The position numbers were made by a program, and so were the translations under genes. A DNA stretch of 64,000 nucleotides from Pseudosulfitobacter pseudonitzschiae. Its GTDB lineage: Bacteria; Pseudomonadota; Alphaproteobacteria; Rhodobacterales; Rhodobacteraceae. The number at the start of each line of letters is the position of its first letter. The first letter of the stretch is position 1. Shown here piece by piece: positions 1 through 8,135 of the stretch. Location: positions 1 through 64,000 of the forward strand of contig NZ_CP022422.1 of NCBI RefSeq assembly GCF_002222635.1, written 5' to 3'. A model generated the notes under the pieces. The model saw only the letters and a list, made by a program, of their open reading frames with translations. It was not told the origin of the DNA and did not search any database.

Positions 1-66
1 CGAAATTAGGTCCTGCGCCGGACGGTTCATCGACCTGCCCGGCGACAGCAGATGCTGCGGCTTGTC

Positions 67-95
67 TTGACAAGGCAATGCAAATGCATTACCTA
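67..95 (+). promoter_or_regulatory. Promoter with embedded palindrome ahead of prlF-yhaV
   Basis: A TTGACA -35 box (67-72) is followed after exactly 17 bases by TACCTA (90-95). The spacer carries the palindrome AATGCA-AA-TGCATT (77-90), which runs into the -10. An operator placed there fits autoregulation by the PrlF antitoxin, as is usual in type II toxin-antitoxin modules. The boxes and palindrome are read directly; binding by PrlF is inferred. Confidence 0.55.
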
Positions 96-133
96 TCGCG
101 GGCAGCAAAGAACCTTTTCTTCAGGAGACTGCC

Positions 134-460
134 ATGACAGCCCTCGCACAAGATGTCTCGAAACTCACGGATCGGTATCAGACGACCGTGCCGGCGGGTG
201 TGCGCAAACAGCTCAAGCTGGGAAAGGGCGACCAGATTCGTTACTGCACCGAGCCGAGTGGCAGGGTCTATATCGAGCCCGTGCGCAGCGACGAGGAAGA
301 TCCCGTGCTCGGAGCCTTTCTCGATTTTGTCGAGGCCGATATCAAGGCGCATCCGGACCGCATTCGGGCGTTCGATGGGGCTTTGCATGACCGTCTTGCA
401 GCACTGGTCGGAGACGTTGACGTCGATCTCGATGCGCCGCTATCGCTCGAGGATGAATGA
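134..460 (+). CDS. prlF: PrlF-type antitoxin (SpoVT/AbrB fold)
   Basis: This 108-residue protein is the antitoxin that neutralises the following YhaV ribonuclease and probably represses its own promoter. The N-terminus (about residues 8-50) has the swapped-hairpin AbrB signature, including DRYQTTVPAGVRKQLKLGKG and a YCTEPSG..YIEP strand pair. The acidic C-terminus is the likely toxin-binding tail. Its stop overlaps the yhaV start (ATGA at 457-460), typical translational coupling of an antitoxin-first pair. A palindrome sits in the promoter upstream. The family call is confident from the motif plus the partner; regulation is inferred. Confidence 0.88.
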   Translation: MTALAQDVSKLTDRYQTTVPAGVRKQLKLGKGDQIRYCTEPSGRVYIEPVRSDEEDPVLGAFLDFVEADIKAHPDRIRAFDGALHDRLAALVGDVDVDLDAPLSLEDE

Positions 461-975
461 CCGGCGATAGCGTGCCCGCTCAAGCGCCCCTTGTCGTAAA
501 CGGATGGTCGATTTATGCGCATCCGCTCTTTCTGGACCAGCTCGAAGGGCTGATCGAGGAAGTCGAGGCGCGTAAGGCACGCGATCCCAAGACCTGGCGC
601 AAGAAGAATTCCACGAAACGGCTGGCCGCCATCTTCAAGCTGGTCACCGAGGCCATACCGGCAGATCCGGGTGCCGCCGCCTTCCGGCAAGGCGGCACAC
701 TCGGCGATCACCGCAAGCACTGGTTCCGGGCGAAATTCTTCCAACAGTATCGGTTGTTCTACCGGTTCAACAGCGATGCGAAGGTCATCGTGGTGGCCTG
801 GGTGAACGACGACAAGACCCTGCGCGCCTATGGCAGCAAGACGGATGCCTATGCGACGTTCAAAGGGATGCTGGAAGATGGCAACCCACCTGACAATTTT
901 GACGCGCTCCTGAAAGAAGCCGCGGCGGCGGACAAGCGGTTCGAAACTTCCCTTGAAGCGGTGCCCGATCGGTAA
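457..975 (+). CDS. yhaV: YhaV-family toxin
   Basis: A 172-residue toxin of the YhaV family, known in E. coli as a ribosome-dependent RNase paired with PrlF. Family features visible are the N-terminal NGWSIYAHPLFLDQLE block, KNSTKRLAAIFKLV, and the basic core around HRKHWFRAKFFQQYRLFYRF (roughly residues 88-107), followed by VVAWVNDDKTLRAYGSKTDA. Length is slightly above the usual 150-160. It is translated by ATGA overlap from prlF. The pair probably stabilises the mobile element. No disruption is seen, so it should be active if expressed. Confidence 0.88.
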   Translation: MTGDSVPAQAPLVVNGWSIYAHPLFLDQLEGLIEEVEARKARDPKTWRKKNSTKRLAAIFKLVTEAIPADPGAAAFRQGGTLGDHRKHWFRAKFFQQYRLFYRFNSDAKVIVVAWVNDDKTLRAYGSKTDAYATFKGMLEDGNPPDNFDALLKEAAAADKRFETSLEAVPDR

Positions 976-1069
976 GTGGGCCAGCTTGCTGTGACCCTTT
1001 GGCATTATCGTTTACGACGCCCCGCTGGAAGATGTAGCATCGGCTAATGATACGGTCGGAGAAAGCACA

Positions 1070-1234
1070 ATGATTGAGGCGGAAAAGGATGGGCAGCACC
1101 CCGGACAAGAGGAGCAATTCGCGCCTGACCTGGCGCGGCACCGTTTCCCAATTCCGGTTCGCGTTGCAGACATGCCCGATGACCTCGGCAAGCTGCTGGA
1201 TATCGGGCTCGAGGAGCATTTCCGTGGCCGCTGA
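1070..1234 (+). CDS. Small hypothetical protein, coupled to StbD-like antitoxin
   Basis: A 54-residue ORF starting at ATG 1070 behind a good ribosome site (GGAGAAAG). It begins MIEAEKDGQHPGQEE and ends with DLGKLLDIGLEEHFRGR. No family was recognised. Its last 11 bases overlap the GTG start of the next small ORF, an arrangement expected of real coupled genes rather than chance ORFs. It could be an N-terminal piece of an eroded toxin-antitoxin pair. Function unknown. Confidence 0.45.
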   Translation: MIEAEKDGQHPGQEEQFAPDLARHRFPIPVRVADMPDDLGKLLDIGLEEHFRGR

Positions 1235-1376
1235 AGCGAATTCTTATGACGCGTGGTTTTGCGCGCAGGTAAAGGCCGCGCTTGAGGATGCACGCGCCGG
1301 AACATCTCAGGTTCCAGTGATGCATGCCGCACAGGCATTGATTGATGCGAAGCGGCAGGTCGAACCCAAGTCCTGA
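1224..1376 (+). CDS. StbD/RelB-like orphan antitoxin (short)
   Basis: A 50-residue product from GTG 1224. The segment YDAWFCAQVKAALEDARAG followed by MHAAQALIDAKRQ resembles the stability-determinant (StbD/RelB-type) antitoxin pattern YDxWFRAxVQAALxDPRP...ALIxAK. The family is usually longer at the N-terminus, so this may be a shortened copy. No RelE/StbE toxin follows; the next gene is a large methyltransferase-helicase, so this looks like an orphan antitoxin. The start is chosen by overlap with the upstream ORF. Family call is moderate. Confidence 0.55.
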   Translation: MAAEANSYDAWFCAQVKAALEDARAGTSQVPVMHAAQALIDAKRQVEPKS

Positions 1377-1414
1377 CCAAGCCTTGGAGGTCAGCGCGGT
1401 CTGATCCCGTCATC

Positions 1415-1438
1415 CTGAAAAGCGAAAGCGGGCTTTTT
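1415..1438 (+). repeat. Leader hairpin repeat, copy 1
   Basis: CTGAAAAG..AAAGCGGGCTTTT occurs here and again at 5737-5760, each time between genes of the conserved block. The bases can fold as AAAAGC (1418-1423) / GCTTTT (1432-1437) with a T-run, so it may be a weak terminator or attenuator. The repeat is seen directly; function is inferred. Confidence 0.45.
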
Positions 1439-1477
1439 GTCCTTTGGAACTCAGACCCTGATCCAAAGGAAACCCCC

Positions 1478-4400
1478 ATGTCCAAGCCCCGCTCAACGCT
1501 CCCCAATCCTGTTGAATCCGACGCTAACCTCGCCTCTGCCCTCGTGCAGATCGGTGCGGAGGTCGACCACCAACCCCTGCGCAGTTCAGCGCTGGCGCGC
1601 ATCATGCGCGAGACGTTTCATGGCAGCGATGCCGGGGGCGCCTGGGACTGGCGCATAGCCTATGACCTGATGCAGGCCGCGGCTGTCCAAGTGCTGCTGC
1701 GTGGGAACGGCGTGGCAGATGACATCGCCGCTGCAAAGCTGCTTGCCTCGCGGCTGCTGACGGAAACCCGCCGGTCAGAGCAGCAGATCCGGCTGCAGCA
1801 GTTTTCCACGCCGTTGCCTTTCGCGGCAATGGTCGTGCGGGCGGCAGCCATTCGCAAGGGCGAGACTGTACTGGAGCCCTCGGCTGGCACCGGTGCCCTG
1901 GCTGCTTTCGCCGCCCGGGCTGGTGCCACGCTTTTGCTCAATGAAATCGACCCCTTTCGCCAGCGCCTCCTGCGCGCGGTTTTCGGTGGCGAGGTGACGG
2001 GCCATGACGGCGAGCATATCGACGATCTGCTGCAGACGCCGGTTCTACCCGACGTCGTGGTGATGAATCCGCCCTTCGCCTCCTCGGTCGATCGCTCCCG
2101 GGACAAGCACATCGCTGCCAAACATCTCATTGCGGCTGCAAAGCGCCTGGCACCAGGTGGGCGCCTGGTGGCGATCATGCCGCCGGGGTTCACGCCCGAA
2201 CGCGATGCCGCGCATTGGTCCCGCGCCTGCGGTCTCCTGACGCCACGATTGGCGCTGACGATGCCGGGGCAGGTCTACCGCAAGCTCGGCACCTCTGTCG
2301 AAACCCAGCTGATGGTCTTCGACAAGGTGCAGGAGGACGGCGAAATGATCCGCGTCCCTGTGCGGGATCTGGATGAAGCCTTGGCATATGTCGATGCCGT
2401 GGCCGCAACACGGACCGAGATGCGCCCGGCCCAACGGGTTGAAGCGATCCCTCACGGGCGGCCGGTTCGTCCAGTAGCTGCCCCACGCAAGACCGCCGGT
2501 GCGCCTTTCGCCGCCTCCAAACCCCGCGCCAATGCTGCCATCCCGCTCAGCTTCACAAGCTTCGATGTCCCGCGCGACAACACGCCGGTCTCGGATATCT
2601 ATGCGCGCTACCGTCCGCAGCGGATCGAGATCGCGGGTGCGCAGGAACATCCCACGCCGCTGGTCGAGAGCATCGCCATGGCCTCTGTTGCGCCGCCGGT
2701 GCCCTCAGGCGCGGCCAGTGCGGAATTGCGCCTGCCTGCACGGTTGATCGAGGAGGGAGATCTCTCCGAGGCGCAGCTGGAAACCATCATCATGGCACAT
2801 GATGCCCATGGGCGTGATCTGCCCGGTCGGTTTACCATCGATGAGGACCAGACCAAGCTGACGCGCGCCGATGATGACCCGAATGCACGTGCCTATCGCC
2901 TTGGCTATTTCCTCGGCGACGGCACCGGTTGCGGCAAGGGGCGCGAATGCGCGGGCCTCATCCTTGTCAACTGGCTGGCCGGGCGCAGAAAGGCGATCTG
3001 GGTCTCCAAATCCGCCACGCTTATCGAGGACGCGATCCGCGACTGGACCGATCTCGGCGGCTCGCCAGCCGACATCCAGCCGCTCTCCAAATGGAAACCG
3101 GACCAGCCGATCCCGATGGGCGACGGTATCCTCTTTGTCACCTACGCCACGCTGCGGTCCGCGGGCAAATGCGGCACCACGCGACTGAGCCAGATCCTCG
3201 CCTGGATGGGTGAAGACTTTGACGGCGTTCTTGCCTTCGATGAGGCCCATGCCATGCAGAACGCGGCAGGGTCCGAGCAGGGCAGGGGGGTCAAACCCTC
3301 CCAGCAGGGCCTTGCTGGCCTGCGGCTGCAACTGGCAGCACCCCGCGCTCGCGTCTTCTACATCTCGGCCACGGGCGCCACGAGCGTGCACAACCTGGCC
3401 TATGCCGCGCGGCTGGGGCTCTGGGGGCAGGGCCCCGAATACCCCTTCCCAAGCCGCGAGAGCTTCGTTTCTGCGATGGAAGCCGGCGGCGTGGCTGCCA
3501 TGGAGGTGGTCGCGCGTGATCTCAAGACGCTCGGCCTCTACACGGCGCGCGCCCTCAGCTTTGATGGCGTGGAGTATGACGTGCTCGAACACGCGCTCAC
3601 TTCGGCCCAGATCGAGATCTACGACGCCTATGCGGGCGCGTTTCGGACGATCCACCACAATCTCGAAGCGGCGCTGACGGCGACCGGCGTCAACGACGCC
3701 TCGGGAGAGACCAATGCGTCGGCCGCACGCGCCTCGGCCAAATCCCGCTTCGAGAGCACGAAACAGCGCTTCTTCAACCATCTCCTGATGGGCATGAAGG
3801 CTCCAAGCATTATCCGCGCCATCGAGGACGATCTGGCGGCGGGCAAGGCTTGCGTCATCCAGGTGGTCTCGACGGGCGAGAGTCTGCTGAAACGCCGGCT
3901 TGAGACGATGGATCCCGAGGATGAACTCGTCGAGGGTGCCTTGACGCCGCGCGACTATGTTCTCGGCTACCTCGAACAGGCCTTCCCGATTCATGCGCAA
4001 AAGCTCGTGGAGATTGACGGCAACATGGTGGCGGAACCCTTGCGGGATGAGACCGGCGCGCTCGTTGTCACGCGCGAGGCGCTCGCCCTGCGCAATGCGG
4101 CCATGCTGGAGTTGATGACGCTCGCCCCGATCCCCTCGGCGCTCGATCAGATCCTCTGGGCTTTTGGCGACGAGGCCGTCGCAGAGGTCACCGGGCGCTC
4201 CATCCGCCCTTTGAAGGCCGAGGATGGTCATCTCTTCATCGAGAAGCGCGCCGCCAGCAGCAATTCGTCGGAGACCCAAGCCTTCATGGACGGCGAAAAG
4301 GATATCCTGATCTTCTCCGATGCGGGCGGGACGGGCCGATCCTACCATGCGGCGCAAACGGCGAAGAACCAGAAACGGCGGCGGCACTATCTTCTGGAGC

Positions 4401-5740
4401 CCGGCTGGCGCGCGGATGCGGCCATCCAGGGGCTCGGCCGCACGCATCGCTCTGCCCAGGTCAGCGCGCCCTTCTTCCGGGTCTGCACCTCGGATGTGCA
4501 TGGCGAGAAACGCTTCACCTCGACTATAGCCAAACGCCTCGACCAGCTGGGGGCCCTGACCAAGGGCCAGCGCGAGACCGGTTCGCAAGGCATGTTCCGC
4601 GAGGAGGATAATCTCGAAAGCCCGATCGCGCGGGCGGCGCTGCGTGGGTATTTCGCCGATCTTGCCGCCGGGCGCGCCGAGGCGATGAGCTACGAGAACT
4701 TCACCGACTGGACGGCCCTGCGGCTGATCGACAAGGACGGGGTGCTGCTTGAGGAGCTTCCCCCGATCCAGCGCTTCCTCAACCGGGTTCTGGCCCTGCC
4801 CATCCACATGCAGAACGCCCTCTTTGCCGAGTTCATGCGCCGGATCACCGATCAGACGGAAAGGGCGCGCGCGGCAGGCACGCTCGATCTCGGCGTCGAA
4901 ACCCTGCGTGGCGAAAAGATCGAACAGGTCTCCATGGAGGATCTCTGGACCTGCCCGAAATCTGGCGCCGTGACGCGGATCATCGGGCTCGAGGTGACGG
5001 ACCCGGTCCACGTGCTGTCGGCGGATGACGCCATATCGCGCAATCCGGACAAGCTGCCGATGGTCAATCGCGCCTCCGGTCGCGCGGCGCTCATCTCGGC
5101 GCGGCCCATGCAGATGTATGACGAAGACATCGTCACGCTGATGCGCAAGGTTGTGCGGCCAAACGGGTCGAGCTACCTGGAGGAGGCGCGGTTCACGTCT
5201 TCGGCCTGGGAAGACATCGAAAGGCCCGAGTTTGCAAAGCTTTGGGATGCCGAGGCAGCGTCCCTGCCAAAAACCACCACAACCAAGCTCTACCTGCTGA
5301 CCGGGCTCTTGTTGCCGATCTGGAAGGACATTCCGACCACCAATGAACGCATCTACCGGGTCACGCCTGACGGGACGACGGCGATGATCGGGCGCACGCT
5401 GAGCGAAGAAGGGGCGGCAGCGCTGCGCGCCCGCTTCCTCGTCTCCAACCCGCAAACACCGCAGGAGATGCTGACCGCCGCCCTCGGCACCACCGAACCT
5501 GTCGATCTGGGCCGGGGACTGACCCTGACCCGTCGCCGGGTCGCAGGCGAGATGCGCCTCGAGCTTGGCGGCGCGGACAAGGGCATGATCGAAGGCCTCA
5601 AGGCCATGGGGTGTTTCACGGAGATCATTTCCTTCCAGCTGCGGGTGTTCCTGCCGCATGGGGACGGGATCGACACGGGCAGCATTCTGGCCCGGATCGT
5701 GGGGCAGGGGCCTGCTATCACGGCGGACCAAGCCGCCTGA
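1478..5740 (+). CDS. Methyltransferase / strawberry-notch helicase fusion
   Basis: A 1420-residue cytoplasmic protein joining a class I SAM-dependent methyltransferase to a strawberry-notch (SBNO) type DExH ATPase. The methyltransferase part has the SAM motif EPSAGTGALA near residue 131 and NPPF at 197-200, the amino-methyltransferase catalytic motif. The helicase part has Walker A GDGTGCGKG near 481, DEAH at 588-591, and a C-terminal SBNO helicase domain including AIQGLGRTHRSAQ around residue 985. The same fusion is a common marker of alphaproteobacterial conjugative plasmids and islands, where it may protect incoming DNA (antirestriction-like); that role is not established. It is the first gene of a co-directional block to 8.0 kb. 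The large antisense ORF inside it is a composition shadow. Confidence 0.88.
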   Translation: MSKPRSTLPNPVESDANLASALVQIGAEVDHQPLRSSALARIMRETFHGSDAGGAWDWRIAYDLMQAAAVQVLLRGNGVADDIAAAKLLASRLLTETRRSEQQIRLQQFSTPLPFAAMVVRAAAIRKGETVLEPSAGTGALAAFAARAGATLLLNEIDPFRQRLLRAVFGGEVTGHDGEHIDDLLQTPVLPDVVVMNPPFASSVDRSRDKHIAAKHLIAAAKRLAPGGRLVAIMPPGFTPERDAAHWSRACGLLTPRLALTMPGQVYRKLGTSVETQLMVFDKVQEDGEMIRVPVRDLDEALAYVDAVAATRTEMRPAQRVEAIPHGRPVRPVAAPRKTAGAPFAASKPRANAAIPLSFTSFDVPRDNTPVSDIYARYRPQRIEIAGAQEHPTPLVESIAMASVAPPVPSGAASAELRLPARLIEEGDLSEAQLETIIMAHDAHGRDLPGRFTIDEDQTKLTRADDDPNARAYRLGYFLGDGTGCGKGRECAGLILVNWLAGRRKAIWVSKSATLIEDAIRDWTDLGGSPADIQPLSKWKPDQPIPMGDGILFVTYATLRSAGKCGTTRLSQILAWMGEDFDGVLAFDEAHAMQNAAGSEQGRGVKPSQQGLAGLRLQLAAPRARVFYISATGATSVHNLAYAARLGLWGQGPEYPFPSRESFVSAMEAGGVAAMEVVARDLKTLGLYTARALSFDGVEYDVLEHALTSAQIEIYDAYAGAFRTIHHNLEAALTATGVNDASGETNASAARASAKSRFESTKQRFFNHLLMGMKAPSIIRAIEDDLAAGKACVIQVVSTGESLLKRRLETMDPEDELVEGALTPRDYVLGYLEQAFPIHAQKLVEIDGNMVAEPLRDETGALVVTREALALRNAAMLELMTLAPIPSALDQILWAFGDEAVAEVTGRSIRPLKAEDGHLFIEKRAASSNSSETQAFMDGEKDILIFSDAGGTGRSYHAAQTAKNQKRRRHYLLEPGWRADAAIQGLGRTHRSAQVSAPFFRVCTSDVHGEKRFTSTIAKRLDQLGALTKGQRETGSQGMFREEDNLESPIARAALRGYFADLAAGRAEAMSYENFTDWTALRLIDKDGVLLEELPPIQRFLNRVLALPIHMQNALFAEFMRRITDQTERARAAGTLDLGVETLRGEKIEQVSMEDLWTCPKSGAVTRIIGLEVTDPVHVLSADDAISRNPDKLPMVNRASGRAALISARPMQMYDEDIVTLMRKVVRPNGSSYLEEARFTSSAWEDIERPEFAKLWDAEAASLPKTTTTKLYLLTGLLLPIWKDIPTTNERIYRVTPDGTTAMIGRTLSEEGAAALRARFLVSNPQTPQEMLTAALGTTEPVDLGRGLTLTRRRVAGEMRLELGGADKGMIEGLKAMGCFTEIISFQLRVFLPHGDGIDTGSILARIVGQGPAITADQAA

Positions 5741-5760
5741 AAAGTCAAAGCGGGCTTTTG
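5737..5760 (+). repeat. Leader hairpin repeat, copy 2
   Basis: Second copy of the 24-base element at 1415-1438, differing at a few positions. It spans the stop codon of the methyltransferase-helicase and can form a short stem AAAAG (5740-5744) / CTTTT (5755-5759). It lies about 100 bases before the DUF6878 gene. Confidence 0.45.
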
Positions 5761-5862
5761 GTCGGGCGTCGCGGATCGGGATTTGGCCGGTCTGCGCGTT
5801 CCGGGCGCGCGCGGGCCAATGCCGCGCCCGGCCCCCCCAAATTCAGATAAGAGGACAGACCC

Positions 5863-6249
5863 ATGACCAATCCCCAGATCGACTATGCCGCAATGGCGGC
5901 TCAGTGGCGTGCAGAGCGCGAAACCACCTTGAAGGCATCCAGAGTGGAGCTGCTCGCGCAACTACGTGCGCTTGGCATCAGCGAGGTCACTGCCGAATAC
6001 GAAGGCTATGGCGATTCCGGCAATGTTAAGGATGTGACGGTGCAGCCTGCGGACGTCAAACTACCGGAGCCGCTTTCCACCGAGGTCGGCGATTTCGCCT
6101 GGTCACTCGCTTATCACCATCACCCGGGGTTTGAGAACAACGAGGGTGGCTATGGCACGCTGACCTGGGACATCGGAGCCGACAGCATCACCCTCGATCA
6201 CGCGGACTGCTATGTCGAATGCTCGCACAGCTATGTCGAGGGTCTTTGA
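5863..6249 (+). CDS. DUF6878 family protein
   Basis: A 128-residue acidic soluble protein of unknown function. The core EYEGYGDSGNVKDVT (about residues 46-60), then ENNEGGYGTLTWDI and SITLDHADCYVE, match the pattern I know for DUF6878 in roseobacter plasmids and islands. The start has the ribosome site AGAGGA nine bases upstream. It is followed after one base by the DUF6915 gene, so the two are almost certainly co-translated. No catalytic motif is evident. Confidence 0.75.
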   Translation: MTNPQIDYAAMAAQWRAERETTLKASRVELLAQLRALGISEVTAEYEGYGDSGNVKDVTVQPADVKLPEPLSTEVGDFAWSLAYHHHPGFENNEGGYGTLTWDIGADSITLDHADCYVECSHSYVEGL

Positions 6250-6250
6250 G

Positions 6251-6712
6251 ATGGCCCATCCGCTTCATCATGCCGAAAGTTCCGCCCGGAAATTCGGTGG
6301 CGTGCCGTCTGACTATCAGGCTGTGCACGATTGGTTTGACGCCTCGAAAGAGCACCTGGCGCTCTTCACGCACCGCGCCATGCGCCACCATGCCCAAGGC
6401 CTGTTCGAGGCCGAACGTGTCTTCGGCCTGACACTGACCAATAGCGCAGGTCGGGACATTCCCGTGCGCTGGATCGGCGAGCAGCATATCCGCGAAGACT
6501 GCCAGGGCCGCATTCCGAGCCTGGCGGACTGGCTGCGACGGATCCAACCTGAGCCATGGATGGCCAATGGCCATATCGACCGGCATGTCGGCTCCGAGCC
6601 CTGCGGCGAACCAAGGGTTGCCTGGGCATCCGAGGTCGCCGCCGGCAGAACGGTTCTTGGCCTGAAGGATTGGATGGCGGCGCGCGCGATGCAAGCGGCG
6701 CAAAGCGCCTGA
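6251..6712 (+). CDS. DUF6915 family protein
   Basis: A 153-residue protein of unknown function. Conserved blocks are MAHPLHHAESSARKFGG, HDWFDASKEHLALFTHRAMR, AERVFG, PVRWIGEQHIREDCQGRIP and WLRRIQPEPWM, the familiar DUF6915 pattern. I use ATG 6251, one base after the preceding stop, instead of an upstream in-frame ATG inside that gene, because homologues begin MAHP. Several conserved His residues (HH at 6-7, HxxxxHH in the middle) could bind metal, but that is speculation. Confidence 0.72.
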   Translation: MAHPLHHAESSARKFGGVPSDYQAVHDWFDASKEHLALFTHRAMRHHAQGLFEAERVFGLTLTNSAGRDIPVRWIGEQHIREDCQGRIPSLADWLRRIQPEPWMANGHIDRHVGSEPCGEPRVAWASEVAAGRTVLGLKDWMAARAMQAAQSA

Positions 6713-6812
6713 CAGCTCTCGGCCGTTTGCCAAACAAATCTTGCATGGAAGCCCGGTTGGACGACCGGGCGTCTTGCATCGTTTCCCCACCATTCTTCTT
6801 AAGGAGGTTCGC

Positions 6813-7115
6813 ATGACACTCGAAGACATCAAGGCGGCCGTTGATGCCGGCCAGACCGTGCATTGGGCCAATACCGGCTACGTTGTCCACAAGGACCGGC
6901 TCGGTCAGTACCTCATCACCTATGTGCCGAATGGTAGCTGCATCGGTCTGACCGACCGGGGCGGGCACCGGTTGAACGGAAAAGAAACGGAGTTCTTCGT
7001 CGCGCAATCGAAGGACGCCGCAGAAAATCCGGGCAACCAATCAAGACCAGACGGGCAGGGGAGGGGCGTAGCACCCGGAGGCGCGGGGGCATTCCCACTC
7101 GGACGGCAGCTTTGA
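6813..7115 (+). CDS. Small conserved mobile-element protein
   Basis: A 100-residue protein starting at ATG 6813 behind an ideal ribosome site AAGGAGG. The first 68 residues (MTLEDIKAAVDAG, VHWANTGYVVHKD, GQYLITYVPNGSCIGLTDR, LNGKETEFFVA) match a small family often seen beside DUF736/DUF6915 genes in Rhodobacterales. The last 30 residues are Gly/Pro/Arg-rich and look like read-through into non-coding GC-rich DNA, suggesting a mutated stop and an extended tail. Function unknown. Confidence 0.6.
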   Translation: MTLEDIKAAVDAGQTVHWANTGYVVHKDRLGQYLITYVPNGSCIGLTDRGGHRLNGKETEFFVAQSKDAAENPGNQSRPDGQGRGVAPGGAGAFPLGRQL

Positions 7116-7239
7116 CCCGTGGGCGGGGCTGAAAGGAAAGCAGGCTTTCTGATTTGTGATCCCTCAAGGGGTCGAGAAAGCAATCCCGGATGCGTTGGCA
7201 AAAACGTCAGGCACCGGCCAATCCAAAAGGAACCATCCC

Positions 7240-7968
7240 ATGTTCGCAGGAACCCTCACCCGCAATGTCGAGACCGCAGCCGCCGAGTACACCGGCATGA
7301 TCCATTCGACGCGCTTTGACATCGCCATCCAGCTCGAGGCACGGGCCAAGATGTCCGCTCGCAGCCCGGATTACGACGTGACGGCAGTCAACAAATCAGG
7401 CCGCAAGGTGCGTATCGGCACGGCCTGGAACGAGACCGGGAATACCAGCGGCAACCCCTACATCTCGATGCAGATCGATGTCGGCCTCGGCCCGTTCCGG
7501 GTCAACGCGGTGCAGACGAAAGAGGCGCGCGCGGCCCAGAGCGGCGAATTCGAGATCATCCCGCTGGTCTCGAACGGCCTGATGAAATCCGGCTCGATCT
7601 CGGGCGAGCTCACCGCCATGGACGCTGACAACGCCTTCACCGGCTACATCGCCAACATGATGTTCGATCTGGAGTTCATGCTGATCGAGAACAGCTACAA
7701 ATCCGAGGAGACCCACCCCGATTACCGGATCGAGGTCAGCTCGCCCCGGGGCACACCGATCCGCGTTGGCTCGGCCTGGATGGCCAAAAGCAGCCGCACG
7801 GGCAATGACTACCTGTCGCTGCTGATCAACACGCCTGATGGCGACCTGCGCGTCAACGCCGTGCAGAACGAAGAACAGCGCGGCGGGCAGACCTTCTCGA
7901 TCATCCCGTTCATCGACAGCGGTGAGCAACCGCAGGACGCAGGCGCGGGGCTGTCGCTGGTTGCCTAA
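7240..7968 (+). CDS. Tandem DUF736 protein
   Basis: A 242-residue protein holding two DUF736-like modules, while the family is normally about 100 residues. The first is around KVRIGTAWNETGNTSGNPYI...FRVNAVQTKE...FEIIP; the second is around IRVGSAWMAKSSRTGNDYL...LRVNAVQNEE...FSIIP. DUF736 proteins are small OB-like proteins frequent on alphaproteobacterial plasmids and ICEs, with no proven role. ATG 7240 is chosen for the AAAAGG ribosome site and the MFAGTLTRN beginning. The strong terminator at 8001-8033 ends the unit. Confidence 0.75.
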   Translation: MFAGTLTRNVETAAAEYTGMIHSTRFDIAIQLEARAKMSARSPDYDVTAVNKSGRKVRIGTAWNETGNTSGNPYISMQIDVGLGPFRVNAVQTKEARAAQSGEFEIIPLVSNGLMKSGSISGELTAMDADNAFTGYIANMMFDLEFMLIENSYKSEETHPDYRIEVSSPRGTPIRVGSAWMAKSSRTGNDYLSLLINTPDGDLRVNAVQNEEQRGGQTFSIIPFIDSGEQPQDAGAGLSLVA

Positions 7969-8000
7969 TCGGCGCGCGAGGGGGAGACGATCTGAACCGA

Positions 8001-8033
8001 AAGGGGAGCCGTGGGACCACGGTTCCCCTTTTT
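8001..8033. terminator. Strong bidirectional-looking intrinsic terminator
   Basis: A 14-bp stem, AAGGGGAGCCGTGG (8001-8014) with CCACGGTTCCCCTT (8017-8030), has one G-T wobble and no mismatch, and is followed by a T-run to 8033. It ends the plus-strand block and, read in reverse, also lies just past the end of the minus-strand ietS gene. Confidence 0.85.
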
Positions 8034-8135
8034 CCATGTCTGGGTCAGTCGAGCGATCGAATGGCGATTGCATGAGGCGGTCCGATGTAGATGCATTGTC
8101 TAGATTGGAAGCGCTGCACAGGGTCTCCAATAGAG

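Noticed and set aside
2705-5731. A 1008-residue open frame antisense to the methyltransferase-helicase gene
   Set aside because: It mirrors a high-GC coding gene, has no family features and no ribosome site; the plus-strand product has clear motifs.
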